A stretch of DNA of 46,143 nucleotides from Microcaldota archaeon (GCA_030613375.1 JAUWMC010000004.1:1-46143); one strand, 5' to 3'. Positions 7,224-14,400 are shown, counted from the stretch's first letter. The notes: generated from the sequence alone by a model not told the origin. Numbers and translations: made by a program.

Positions 7224-8390
7224 ATGGACATGGAAAAGTATAAACCAAGATATGTGGAATTACCAAAACCAATTACCACTCTTAGGCGACTCTCTTTATT
7301 GGGCCTTGCGGATATGGAGGAATTACTTGTTCTCGAAAAAGAGTATGGGCTCCCCTTTCCCCTACTCACATCCGAATATTTTGTAAGCCTCATGGACATC
7401 AAAGATCCCCAAGACCCCCTCCGGCAGCTCGTTGTCCCCACAAAAGAAGAATTAAACGCCTATTATAACATGGATGTGAGCCAGCAAAAAGAACGCGGCT
7501 CCTTTGATACAAGCGGAGAACACACTAACCTAAAAGCACCCGGGTTACAGCACAAATACGGCTCCACTGCACTTGCATTAATAAGCAACGTTTGTGCAGG
7601 CTTATGCAGGGAATGTTTCAGAAAAAGAATTTTCTTTGAAGAAAGCGGAGCTGCCAATGAAGCTACTTTTCCGAATGAAAAAGCAATTGAATATCTTAAA
7701 AAACACAAAGAAATTAATACTATTCTCCTCTCCGGTGGAGATGCTTTCATGCTTTCGGATGACTCTCTCCTGGACCTTTTGGATATTCTAGCCGACAAGA
7801 CCCTTGACCACATAACAACCATACGCTTTGGGTCTAAGATATTTGCATACTACCCCCAGCGAGTTACTCAGAAACTTGTTACCATATTAAAAGATTATGA
7901 ACAAAAAACCGGAAAATGCATCCAAATTTCAACCCATTTTGAACATGCAAATGAGCTTGGCCCAGAATGCATAAAATCTCTTGATTTGCTCCATGGCGCA
8001 GGCTTGATTGTATACAACCAGACTGTTTTACTTAACGGAATCAATTACGACGTGGATATGCTCTACAACCTATTTTCCAAAATGGCAGAACATGGCGTTC
8101 GCCCATACTATCTATTTCAGTGCAGGCCTGTTATCGGCTCAATGCATCAGCAGGTTCCCTTAGTTGAAGGTGTAAAGATATACAACAAGCTGATGCAAAG
8201 AATGTCTGGAGTTCACAAACCACTCTATGCAATGTCTACAAAACTCGGGAAGATGCAGATTGTCGGGCTTCATCCTGAAAATGAAAACATAATTGTACTT
8301 AGGCGGCACTCTTCCAAAAAAATAGAAGATACTGGCAAAGTATTGTTTTATGATGTTTCCAAAAATGATCCCTACTGGGTCTATACTTAG
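7224..8390 (+). CDS. Radical SAM protein of the lysine 2,3-aminomutase (KamA) family
   Basis: A 388-residue radical SAM enzyme. The 4Fe-4S cluster motif CxxxCxxC is visible as C124, C128 and C131 in CAGLCRECF, with the LLSGGD segment typical of SAM binding downstream and a C-terminal LGKM segment where KamA relatives carry the PLP lysine. Family members move the alpha-amino group of lysine or related substrates using PLP. In several archaea lysine 2,3-aminomutase works with a GNAT acetyltransferase to make the osmolyte N-epsilon-acetyl-beta-lysine; a GNAT gene lies just downstream but convergent, and is shorter than the usual partner. Substrate is therefore unassigned. The upstream in-frame ATG at 7152 lies within the TATA box and is rejected. 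Confidence 0.85.
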   Translation: MDMEKYKPRYVELPKPITTLRRLSLLGLADMEELLVLEKEYGLPFPLLTSEYFVSLMDIKDPQDPLRQLVVPTKEELNAYYNMDVSQQKERGSFDTSGEHTNLKAPGLQHKYGSTALALISNVCAGLCRECFRKRIFFEESGAANEATFPNEKAIEYLKKHKEINTILLSGGDAFMLSDDSLLDLLDILADKTLDHITTIRFGSKIFAYYPQRVTQKLVTILKDYEQKTGKCIQISTHFEHANELGPECIKSLDLLHGAGLIVYNQTVLLNGINYDVDMLYNLFSKMAEHGVRPYYLFQCRPVIGSMHQQVPLVEGVKIYNKLMQRMSGVHKPLYAMSTKLGKMQIVGLHPENENIIVLRRHSSKKIEDTGKVLFYDVSKNDPYWVYT

Positions 8391-8423
8391 AATTACCTTA
8401 TTTTCAATACTCTATTATATTTT

Positions 8424-8438
8424 CTAATAAACTATTAG
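8424..8438. terminator. AT-rich hairpin between convergent genes
   Basis: CTAATAAACTATTAG forms a 6-bp stem with an AAC loop, preceded by TTATATTTT, and lies between the convergent aminomutase-like and GNAT genes. An identical hairpin ends the second GNAT copy at 9824-9838. A bidirectional terminator is the simplest reading. Confidence 0.45.
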
Positions 8439-8440
8439 TA

Positions 8441-8911
8441 TTACATCTTTAGGATTAACTGTTCAAACTCCGCTGGCTCAAACCCAAGCGATTTATATGC
8501 TCTTTTTGCCCCTGCATTGCACTTGGCCACATAAAGCCGTATTGTTTTTATCTTCTTTTTCTTAAACCACTTTTTCATCTCTACAAATAGCTTCTTCCCG
8601 ATGCCCTTCCCTCTGTTTTCTTCTGTTACGTAGACTTGCCCAATATGGCCCTTTTCTTTCTCCACAAAAACCGGAGGGTCCTCCTCAATCTTTCCACTGA
8701 TGTATCCTACAATCTTCCCATCCTCTTCCGCAACAAAAAATGCTTTTTTTGATTTTTTCATATCTTCCAATATGCATCGTTTTTGGATCTTTTTGAAATT
8801 TTTCCGCAAATTGAAATCAACCTGGCAATCATTGATTTGGCTCATGTACAACTGGTATGCGAGCTCAGTAATCTCGTCCAAATCCTTTTTGGTTGCTTTC
8901 CGGATTCTCAC
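8441..8911 (-). CDS. GNAT family N-acetyltransferase, copy 1
   Basis: A 156-residue single-domain GNAT enzyme that transfers acetyl from acetyl-CoA to an amine. The acetyl-CoA loop is RNRGKGIGKKL, followed by the usual SLGF signature near the C-terminus. It starts VRIRKATKKDL; I place the start at the GTG at 8911 after an AGGGA ribosome site, because an ATG at 8932 sits within the TATA-rich palindrome that should be the promoter. Its paralogue lies 1.4 kb downstream with the same promoter and terminator sequences. The gene is convergent with the lysine aminomutase-like gene, so beta-lysine acetylation is a possible but unproven role. Confidence 0.8.
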   Translation of the reverse strand: MRIRKATKKDLDEITELAYQLYMSQINDCQVDFNLRKNFKKIQKRCILEDMKKSKKAFFVAEEDGKIVGYISGKIEEDPPVFVEKEKGHIGQVYVTEENRGKGIGKKLFVEMKKWFKKKKIKTIRLYVAKCNAGAKRAYKSLGFEPAEFEQLILKM

Positions 8912-8917
8912 ACTTTC

Positions 8918-9004
8918 CCTATAATATATCATATATTATATATAGGACGCAAAACTGCTCCCTTTTCAATACTCTTTTAGAAATTCTAATACTTTTTATT
9001 TTTT
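8918..9004. repeat. Duplicated GNAT promoter block, copy 1
   Basis: About 85 bp shared with 10,306-10,390 with only a handful of differences. It contains the AT palindrome ATATATCATATATTATATA (promoter of the minus-strand GNAT), GACGCAAAACTG, CCTTTTCAATACTC and the perfect palindrome TTAGAAATTCTAA (8977-8989). It shows that the two GNAT genes arose by segmental duplication including regulatory DNA. Confidence 0.85.
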
Positions 9005-9032
9005 GATTCAGTGGAAAGCTTCCCTGGAAAGC

Positions 9033-9040
9033 TTTATATA
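9033..9040 (+). promoter_or_regulatory. TATA box of the DUF5678 cassette
   Basis: TTTATATA centred 27 nt before the ATG at 9064. It overlaps another in-frame ATG at 9040, which is therefore unlikely to be the start. It is preceded by two CTGGAAAGCT-like repeats. Confidence 0.55.
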
Positions 9041-9063
9041 TGACGTCTGCACAAAAGGACAAC

Positions 9064-9267
9064 ATGACAGTATTGCAAACAGCATACGAATCCTACCTGA
9101 GAATGGACTTAACAGAGCATTCTGGTGCATGGGTAGCCATTTTCAAGGATACTGTCATTGCAGTCGGAAAAGGCCCTAAGGAAACATATGCTAAAGCGAT
9201 TAAAATAGATAAAAGCGGTCGGTTTTTGTTAACCAAGGTTACTTCTAAAGAATTACAGATATTGTGA
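9064..9267 (+). CDS. DUF5678 family protein
   Basis: A 67-residue protein of a small archaeal/cyanobacterial family recognisable from the W-V-A...V-A-G-K core (GAWVAIFKDTVIAVGKGPKE) and the C-terminal V-T-x-K-E segment. The biochemical role of the family is not known; it is frequently encoded next to a retropepsin-like aspartic protease, as here, where the protease frame overlaps or abuts its stop. The start at 9064 follows the TATA box by 27 nt and gives a leaderless mRNA. Confidence 0.7.
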   Translation: MTVLQTAYESYLRMDLTEHSGAWVAIFKDTVIAVGKGPKETYAKAIKIDKSGRFLLTKVTSKELQIL

Positions 9268-9272
9268 GACCA

Positions 9273-9695
9273 ATGGCATTTTCATTTAAATATAAACAGT
9301 TTATTTTTCCAGACGGAACAACAATTTCAGTGCCCAAAATACCAGTATCTTTGGTGGGAAAAACAAAACCATTGAAAACCATGGGTCTTTTGGATTCGGG
9401 GGCAACTGAAACTATTATTCCAACGGAAATAGCGGATCTGCTTTGGCTGTAAATGAAAAAATCGAATAAAACCACTGTAACTGCTGTCGGTGGGAAGACT
9501 AAGGCCTGGCAATCAAAGATGAAGATTATCGTAGAGGAAAAGGGCCGAAGAAAGCACCAAATTACTGCCCCCATTTGTATAATGAGGGACGAGGACTTAG
9601 ATGAGATCGTGATTGGCCGGGAAGGATTTTTTGAAGCATTTGATATTACCTTCATGGAAACGAAAAAGAAGGTGAAATTAAAACCGGTGGGCTAA
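9273..9695 (+). pseudogene. Retropepsin-like aspartic protease interrupted by in-frame TAA
   Basis: The translation shows a clan AA (retropepsin-like) protease: the active-site motif LLDSGATE near residue 39, then the family's TVTAVGGKT and the C-terminal IVIGREGFFEAFDITF segment with the flap/ILG-type core. The frame is open from 9273 to 9695 except for one TAA at 9450-9452, immediately followed by ATG at 9453. Relatives usually read GLEL at this point, so a GAA to TAA nonsense change is likely. It could be a pseudogene, or two half-proteins made by termination-reinitiation across TAAATG: residues 1-59 carry the catalytic Asp, and the second half of 80 residues carries the rest. It sits between DUF5678 and a 36-aa ORF. 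Confidence 0.75.
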
Positions 9696-9806
9696 ATGTG
9701 CAAGAAAGAGTCCAGGAGCATATCCGAAGCTAAAAAGAAGCTGAGTTTCAAAGGTGGGAAAGACCTCTCCCAAAAGATAGATGAAGTAGTATATGATGAA
9801 GAGTAA
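9696..9806 (+). CDS. Small 36-aa protein, last gene of the DUF5678 cassette
   Basis: A basic-then-acidic peptide (starts MCKKESRSISEAKKKL, ends DEVVYDEE) whose ATG immediately follows the TAA of the protease frame. This tight coupling and the terminator hairpin directly after it suggest it is a true third cistron. No family is recognised at this length. Confidence 0.4.
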   Translation: MCKKESRSISEAKKKLSFKGGKDLSQKIDEVVYDEE

Positions 9807-9823
9807 ATACTTTATTATATTTT

Positions 9824-9838
9824 CTAATAAACTATTAG
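9824..9838. terminator. AT-rich hairpin, second copy
   Basis: The same CTAATAAACTATTAG hairpin with the same TTATATTTT leader as at 8424-8438. It overlaps the stop codon of the second GNAT gene and lies between convergent genes. Confidence 0.45.
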
Positions 9839-10299
9839 ATATGCATCCTCCAGTATGCCCTGAACGATTTGAACCCGAGCTCTTTGTATAATTGCCGTGC
9901 GTTTTTGTTAGAAACCTGGAAGGAAATCTCCAGGATTTTCAACTTTCTCTTTTTGAACCATTTTTTGAGCTCCAGGAATAGCTTTTTTCCAATTCCCTTA
10001 TTCCTGAACCCAGGTTCCACATAAAAATCAAAAACTTCCCCAAGTCCCCTCTCTTCAAAAATCGGATGGGTCTTGCCATGCCTCCCAGAAATTAGGCCGA
10101 CCAGCTTTCCGTTTTCGCTTGCAACGAAAAATGCGTTTTTTGGATTTTTGAACAAATCTCGTACATATCTTCTTTGTTTGGTGTTGAAATCTTTTGCAAG
10201 TTTTGGAAAATCTGAAAATTGCTCATGGTATAGTAGCAAGTTTCTTGAGAAAGTGTGTATGGCCTTCAAATCTCTCTTTGTTGCCTTTCGAATCTCCAT
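9835..10299 (-). CDS. GNAT family N-acetyltransferase, copy 2
   Basis: A 154-residue paralogue of the GNAT at 8,441-8,911. The N-terminus (MEIRKATKRDL), the NAFFVA / GKLVGLISGR strand, the acetyl-CoA loop FRNKGIGKKL and the C-terminal ELGF match the first copy, but the middle (HTFSRNLLLYHEQ) has diverged, so the substrate may differ. The start ATG at 10,299 follows AGGAGA. The promoter block and terminator are copied as well. Confidence 0.8.
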   Translation of the reverse strand: MEIRKATKRDLKAIHTFSRNLLLYHEQFSDFPKLAKDFNTKQRRYVRDLFKNPKNAFFVASENGKLVGLISGRHGKTHPIFEERGLGEVFDFYVEPGFRNKGIGKKLFLELKKWFKKRKLKILEISFQVSNKNARQLYKELGFKSFRAYWRMHI

Positions 10300-10305
10300 A
10301 GTTCT

Positions 10306-10390
10306 CCTATAATATATCATATATTATATATATGACGCAAAACTGTCCCCTTTTCAATACTCTTTTAGAAATTCTAATACTTTCTATTTT
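10306..10390. repeat. Duplicated GNAT promoter block, copy 2
   Basis: Second copy of the roughly 85-bp block at 8,918-9,004, including the ATATATCATATATTATATA palindrome and TTAGAAATTCTAA (10,365-10,377). Confidence 0.85.
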
Positions 10391-10799
10391 GTAGGTTTAC
10401 CTTCCGTCGGTGGATTATATGCATTCGAATCTTTTGGCATATCTTACCCTGGAAAGCTAGGTTTCGAGCACCGAAAAATTGGCTCAACGATCGGAATGAA
10501 AACCTGAAAATGCTCCTAAATACCGTAACGGTAAACTGCAAAGATGCTCAGTTACTGTTACAGTAAACCGTTGCATGTACCGCGCGCATCTCCTTTTGCT
10601 TATGGTTTACTGTTAGGGTGTGGAGCCGGAATGGTGGAAGCGGTAACCTTGGTTATGGGCCGGAAAGCGCCCAAAAGATAAGAATTTGGGGTGAAACAAG
10701 GTAAGCTGGTGTACTGTATGGGTGTGAGAAAGATTTGGGTTTACTTATAGGGTATTAGTTATAACTAACTGTGTTCGTTTTAAGTTTCTTTGTGCAATT
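10391..10799. other. Gene-free region with iterated GTAAAC motifs
   Basis: No convincing gene is seen in this stretch between the second GNAT promoter and the HEPN gene. A CCCTGGAAAGCT at about 10,433 matches the sequence before the DUF5678 promoter (9022) and is likely a remnant of the duplicated unit. From 10,524 onward there are related motifs in both orientations: GGTAAACTG (10,530-10,538), CAGTTACTG (10,549), TTACAGTAAACC (10,559-10,570), GGTTTACTGTTA (10,604-10,615), GGTAACC (10,632) and GGGTTTACTTA (10,737). An AGTTATAACT palindrome (10,758) may serve as the promoter of the HEPN gene. It forms the left edge of the defence island. Confidence 0.5.
10527..10615. repeat. Cluster of inverted GTAAAC-type repeats
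   Basis: AACGGTAAACTG (10,527-10,538) pairs with CAGTAAACCGTT (10,561-10,572) at 10 of 12 positions, and TTACAGTAAACC (10,559-10,570) pairs with GGTTTACTGTTA (10,604-10,615) at 11 of 12. They could be protein-binding sites, a structured RNA or a recombination site; nothing in the sequence decides between these. Confidence 0.5.
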
Positions 10800-11387
10800 A
10801 TGCTCGGTGAAAGAATGTTCAAAAGAATTAGGTATTCTGGAAAAGGAAGAGTAGGTTTGACTCATGATCTAGAAGCAGATGTATTCTCTCCGTTTAATAA
10901 TGGGCATTTTTCAGAGGCATTTGCTAATATGGATGCATATTTAGATCATAGATTAGAGAGTTTTTTAAGGCATCTCTACACTGGATTCAAAGAACAAGAT
11001 CTTATAAACGAAGTGTTCTCTGCAACAGGAGGCAGAGGTTTCGCACATATGTGTGTTAGAATACTGAAGAGTAAAAAAATAATAGATGGAGAAACCAGTA
11101 AAGATATCCAAGAGTTTAAAACCATTAGAAATGTTTTACTCCATAATCTGATGCCCACAACCAAACTGTTTAAGGAAAAATATATGGCATGGTGGAATAA
11201 AATCCAAACTCAAGAAGAATTTGATAAGGAAGGGGAAGAGATACTGAGGAGGGCTTTATCCTCTGGTCAGAAAGCATATCTAAAAATTGGAAGTATGACT
11301 GAAGAAATAGAAAAAAACAGAGAATATTACTTTTCAATGGAATTTTTTCATGAGGGGAAAAGGGATCTCGGACCAGCGAAAAAGTAA
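10800..11387 (+). CDS. HEPN-domain protein (putative RNase effector)
   Basis: A 195-residue helical protein with a HEPN-type active-site motif, R110-N-V-L-L-H115 (R, four residues, H) in a TIRNVLLHN context. HEPN proteins with this motif usually cleave RNA and act as toxins or defence effectors. The N-terminal 30 residues are unrelated basic sequence, and a long helix (SEAFANMDAYLDHRLESFLRHL) precedes the motif as in MAE-type HEPN families. It is followed 25 bp later by a three-helix membrane protein that may be its partner or regulator. High AT content and position at the edge of a restriction-modification island suggest acquisition by transfer. Confidence 0.65.
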   Translation: MLGERMFKRIRYSGKGRVGLTHDLEADVFSPFNNGHFSEAFANMDAYLDHRLESFLRHLYTGFKEQDLINEVFSATGGRGFAHMCVRILKSKKIIDGETSKDIQEFKTIRNVLLHNLMPTTKLFKEKYMAWWNKIQTQEEFDKEGEEILRRALSSGQKAYLKIGSMTEEIEKNREYYFSMEFFHEGKRDLGPAKK

Positions 11388-11412
11388 TAAATGTTCAAAG
11401 AGAAAGGAATAC

Positions 11413-11916
11413 ATGACTTTATCTATTTCAGGTATGGAAATCCATGGGGACTGGACACCGATTCTAGCACTTGCTACAATATTGTCCGTGATATTACTAT
11501 GGACCCACCATATATATGTTGTAAACTTGGAAAAAAACAAAAAAAGAGTTCAAGAGAAGGTTAAAGAAGACGTTAGGAACTTGATCAACGACAATAATTT
11601 ATTGATAAAGGAATACGGTGAAGAGGAATTTGCTCAGTTTCTCTATGATACAACTGAATTCAAAGTTCTTACTAAGGGATTTGTCCCAGATTTCGAAAAA
11701 ATGTTCAGTTATGGCATAGCAATTTTGATCTTTAGTAGCATTTGGATATTTCTAGGAATGATTCACATTTTCATACCAATAGCATGCATATACTCATTAT
11801 TGATTTGTATTTTTGTTTTCGGTAGGGCCATGTATCGGATACGGGGTACTTATAATAAAACCGAAAGATATCTAGATGGAGAGAAAGCTTGGGACATATT
11901 GAGTGCGAAGGATTAA
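11413..11916 (+). CDS. Membrane protein paired with the HEPN gene
   Basis: A 167-residue protein with one N-terminal membrane helix (about 16-36), a charged helical cytoplasmic segment with coiled-coil character (NLEKNKKRVQEKVKEDVRNL), then two closely spaced membrane helices near residues 96-140. The ATG at 11,413 follows GAAAGGAA; the same frame is open further upstream but would overlap the HEPN gene. No family is recognised. A perfect 8-bp hairpin follows the stop. Confidence 0.6.
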   Translation: MTLSISGMEIHGDWTPILALATILSVILLWTHHIYVVNLEKNKKRVQEKVKEDVRNLINDNNLLIKEYGEEEFAQFLYDTTEFKVLTKGFVPDFEKMFSYGIAILIFSSIWIFLGMIHIFIPIACIYSLLICIFVFGRAMYRIRGTYNKTERYLDGEKAWDILSAKD

Positions 11917-11929
11917 TTAATTCTAAATG

Positions 11930-11950
11930 ATTATTAGTAATTCTAATAAT
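11930..11950. terminator. Hairpin between convergent genes
   Basis: ATTATTAG and CTAATAAT form a perfect 8-bp stem with a TAATT loop, 14 bp after the membrane-protein stop and 15 bp before the end of the convergent methylase gene. It resembles the CTAATA/TATTAG hairpins at 8,424 and 9,824. Confidence 0.45.
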
Positions 11951-11964
11951 TTGTTCTACTTAGT

Positions 11965-12813
11965 CTAAGCCAACATCGGAGTTTCGACACTGCTCAAATT
12001 ATCTGAAAATACCATCAACTCCTGTCCAATCCCTGCTTTTCCCGCACTATAATGCAAATTGTATATTCTTTGGCCATATCTAGAATACAATTTTTTAATC
12101 GGTTCTACATTATCATATGTCAGTAACCATTTTTGAGTAATAATCTTTTTTATGTCATCAGAAATTTTTTTGTGATCCATCTCAGAGTAGTGGTTTAGAT
12201 ACAATTCCTTTCCCTTCACGTAGTAAGGGGGATCAAAATAGAAGAGAGTATTCTTAGGAAGCGTATTACGAAGTGAATTCATCAGAACCGAAGCGTCTGA
12301 ATTATATAATCTAATTTGATTTTTGTATCTAGAAATCCGTTTGATCCGATCTATCAAGTTCTCTTTGTTGTATCTCGCATCGATTTTCCATTTTCCTTCT
12401 TGTTTATAGCCTCCAATAACTCCTGCCCGTAGAATTCCGGAATGATTAGTGCGATTTAGGAAAAATGTGGAGAATCCAAGTTCTAATAAACTTCCCCCAG
12501 CCCCAGACTGTTGTTTCTTTTTCTGTCGTTTCCAAACTTTAAGAGTTACTGGAGTTTTTTGTATTAATTCGCAGAGTTCTTCGGTCTCATTAAGAACCGA
12601 ATGCCAAAATGCGAATATTGAATGGTCTATGTCATTAATTATTATCTCCGAAGCGTAACCATCCAAGAGTAGAGAAAGTGCAACTGAGGCTCCCCCAGCA
12701 TAAGGTTCAACATAAGTACAATCTAACAAAGAATTCTCCTGGATTAGCTGTTTGATGTAGGGTATGAGTTTTCCCTTGCCTCCAGGGTAACGGAGTGGAG
12801 AATAAAATGCCAT
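11965..12813 (-). CDS. DNA adenine methylase, D12 (Dam/DpnIIA) class
   Basis: A 282-residue N6-adenine methyltransferase. The N-terminal YPGGKGKL (9-16) and EPYAGG (36-41) form the SAM-binding motif, IINDID (58-63) binds the SAM ribose, and DPPYY at 194-198 is the catalytic motif. FFLNRTNHSG (117-126) is the family's conserved block. Length and motif order are normal for a solitary or type II methylase; its recognition sequence cannot be read from the protein. It starts 4 bp after the stop of the ParB-like gene, so both are on one transcript. No cognate restriction endonuclease is adjacent unless the ParB-like protein fills that role. Confidence 0.9.
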   Translation of the reverse strand: MAFYSPLRYPGGKGKLIPYIKQLIQENSLLDCTYVEPYAGGASVALSLLLDGYASEIIINDIDHSIFAFWHSVLNETEELCELIQKTPVTLKVWKRQKKKQQSGAGGSLLELGFSTFFLNRTNHSGILRAGVIGGYKQEGKWKIDARYNKENLIDRIKRISRYKNQIRLYNSDASVLMNSLRNTLPKNTLFYFDPPYYVKGKELYLNHYSEMDHKKISDDIKKIITQKWLLTYDNVEPIKKLYSRYGQRIYNLHYSAGKAGIGQELMVFSDNLSSVETPMLA

Positions 12814-12817
12814 AAAA

Positions 12818-14119
12818 TCACTTCATGTTCTTCCAAACTAACTCCATAAATTCTTGCATGTTGTCCCAAGCGATATTCAAGTACTCTGGGTTAGGAGAGA
12901 AATTCTTATTATGCACATACTCGTGTAAGGTGGGTATTCCTAACACTCCAGATCCATCTTGCTGCAGTATTGAACTGAGCTGTTTACGTAACTTTTTTGA
13001 AGCGACTCCGCGTGATGATAGGTGATCAGAAATACTAGAAATTTTCTGTCTTAACTTAAGTTGAGCTCCCTTGGGAGTTCTTTTTGGCAATTTATGATTT
13101 TCGATATAGCAATCACAACTCAGTTCTAGAAAAACTCTAAACAATACTGCAGTTGCATTAGAGAAATCTTTCAGTTTTAACTTTTTAAATTCGTGAGATA
13201 TCCTGTTAAGTTTTGGATAATCATGAATATTTTCAAAGGTGACATTCTTTGGGATCAAACACGTTCGAAAAGCAGGCTGAGCTTTTTTTCTTGAAGAATC
13301 TTCCTTACCCGCGATGAGATTGATGATATTCTCACGGTCCTTTTTGTCATATATTTTCTTAACTTTAAACGAGGGATCTGAAAGAACAGTCACAAGTTTA
13401 GATAATCTTCTCACACTTTCTTTTTTAGGTATAGAAAAATCTAGTTCCCCGTCTTTTGTTCTGATGCCTAATCGAGATCTGACATATGGATCGCTAAGCA
13501 TACGCTCTAAGTTTGTAATTGATAGTTTTCCTAGTTGTTTTTTTGTCGTTGTACCAGGTTCAGACACCTCTTGAAGAAGATTCATAACTTGTTGGGCCAT
13601 CTGTTTTTGTGGGGGGAGTTTCTCGGAGGTTCGTTCTTCAAAAATACGTCTTTGTTGAGTATCCCAACCAACAAGCCCCACACCATTGTTTTGACCAGTA
13701 TGCTCTAGTTTAATCCACTTGTTCGCCTCATCTATACTATCAAAAACCACACAAGTTACTTCATTTATTGGGTTTGAAAGATAGATACGGTGAAGCTCCT
13801 TAAATCTTTTTTTAATAGAAACTTGTGAGGGATCATCTATTAGTTCTGGATTTGACAACAATTTTAACGCAATGATTCTACGATTCCCCTCCAAAACATT
13901 AAATCTGTTCGGATCCCCATTAATGGGAAATACTGCTATCCTCCTAAGAGGACTAAGTCTATTCTCAAGAATGTGTTCTGCAAGACGACACAAGTTATTT
14001 CCTTGATTTTTGATCATTCGCTCTATCGCTTCTTTCTGATTAGACATCACCTCAAAACGGTAGTTCTCCTTATTTACGCTGAGATCATTCAAAAGGATCA
14101 CTTTTTCAATTATCGTCAT
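12818..14119 (-). CDS. ParB/Srx-fold nuclease-like protein
   Basis: A 433-residue protein with an N-terminal ParB-like domain: L-N-D-L-S near the start, then VLEGNRRIIALKLL (75-88), the ParB box whose GxRR residues bind or hydrolyse nucleotide in ParB relatives. The middle is helical, and the C-terminal 120 residues form a separate helical domain with a conserved-looking LHEYVHN segment. There is no ParA partner, so plasmid partition is unlikely. The start ATG at 14,119 follows a GGTG and a TTTTTATAT box about 40 nt upstream; the frame is open further upstream without a good start. Cotranscribed with the Dam-type methylase, suggesting a modification-dependent defence or DNA-processing role. 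Confidence 0.65.
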   Translation of the reverse strand: MTIIEKVILLNDLSVNKENYRFEVMSNQKEAIERMIKNQGNNLCRLAEHILENRLSPLRRIAVFPINGDPNRFNVLEGNRRIIALKLLSNPELIDDPSQVSIKKRFKELHRIYLSNPINEVTCVVFDSIDEANKWIKLEHTGQNNGVGLVGWDTQQRRIFEERTSEKLPPQKQMAQQVMNLLQEVSEPGTTTKKQLGKLSITNLERMLSDPYVRSRLGIRTKDGELDFSIPKKESVRRLSKLVTVLSDPSFKVKKIYDKKDRENIINLIAGKEDSSRKKAQPAFRTCLIPKNVTFENIHDYPKLNRISHEFKKLKLKDFSNATAVLFRVFLELSCDCYIENHKLPKRTPKGAQLKLRQKISSISDHLSSRGVASKKLRKQLSSILQQDGSGVLGIPTLHEYVHNKNFSPNPEYLNIAWDNMQEFMELVWKNMK

Positions 14120-14226
14120 ATGCACCACATGAATATGAATTATCATACTGTAGATATAAAAATCTTGCACAAGAAGCCTCCCGAGGTGATGCCTTAATTT
14201 TTTCCATTTCCCACCACCAAATCCAT

Positions 14227-14400
14227 TCAATCAAAACTGAATATTGGCGGTAAAAATGGCCGTAGTTTGATTGGCATGACATCATCTAAATTTTCAATGT
14301 CTTTATCAAAAAGTTCTATCAGATTTTTTTGATATTTTTTATAGTATGTCTTCTTCAATTCTTTCCGTTTGATATATTTATCTTCGTCAAACTGGCACAT
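14227..14400 (-). CDS. Small 57-aa ORF, possibly a frameshifted Cys-containing protein
   Basis: An open frame starting MCQFDEDKYIKRKEL and ending IFSFD with charged, helix-like composition. Immediately upstream in another frame a 24-codon ORF contains ICPRWEC, and joining the frames near 14,395 would give one roughly 75-residue protein of the small CPRW-type found beside mobile genes. It lies between the type IIG gene and the ParB-like gene, all on the same strand. Whether it is translated, or is a decayed gene, cannot be decided here. Confidence 0.3.
   Translation of the reverse strand: MCQFDEDKYIKRKELKKTYYKKYQKNLIELFDKDIENLDDVMPIKLRPFLPPIFSFD

Noticed and set aside
9273-9695. Stop-codon recoding (pyrrolysine or selenocysteine) in the aspartic protease
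   Set aside because: The codon is TAA, which is used by neither pathway; nonsense mutation or reinitiation is simpler.
10391-10700. Possible tRNA or structured RNA in the gene-free region (TTCGA motifs, many short stems)
   Set aside because: No acceptor/anticodon/T-arm arrangement could be assembled by eye; only inverted GTAAAC motifs are supported.
12818-14119. Plasmid partition (ParB with ParA) indicating an integrated plasmid
   Set aside because: No ParA gene or parS-like repeat is nearby and the partner is a methylase.
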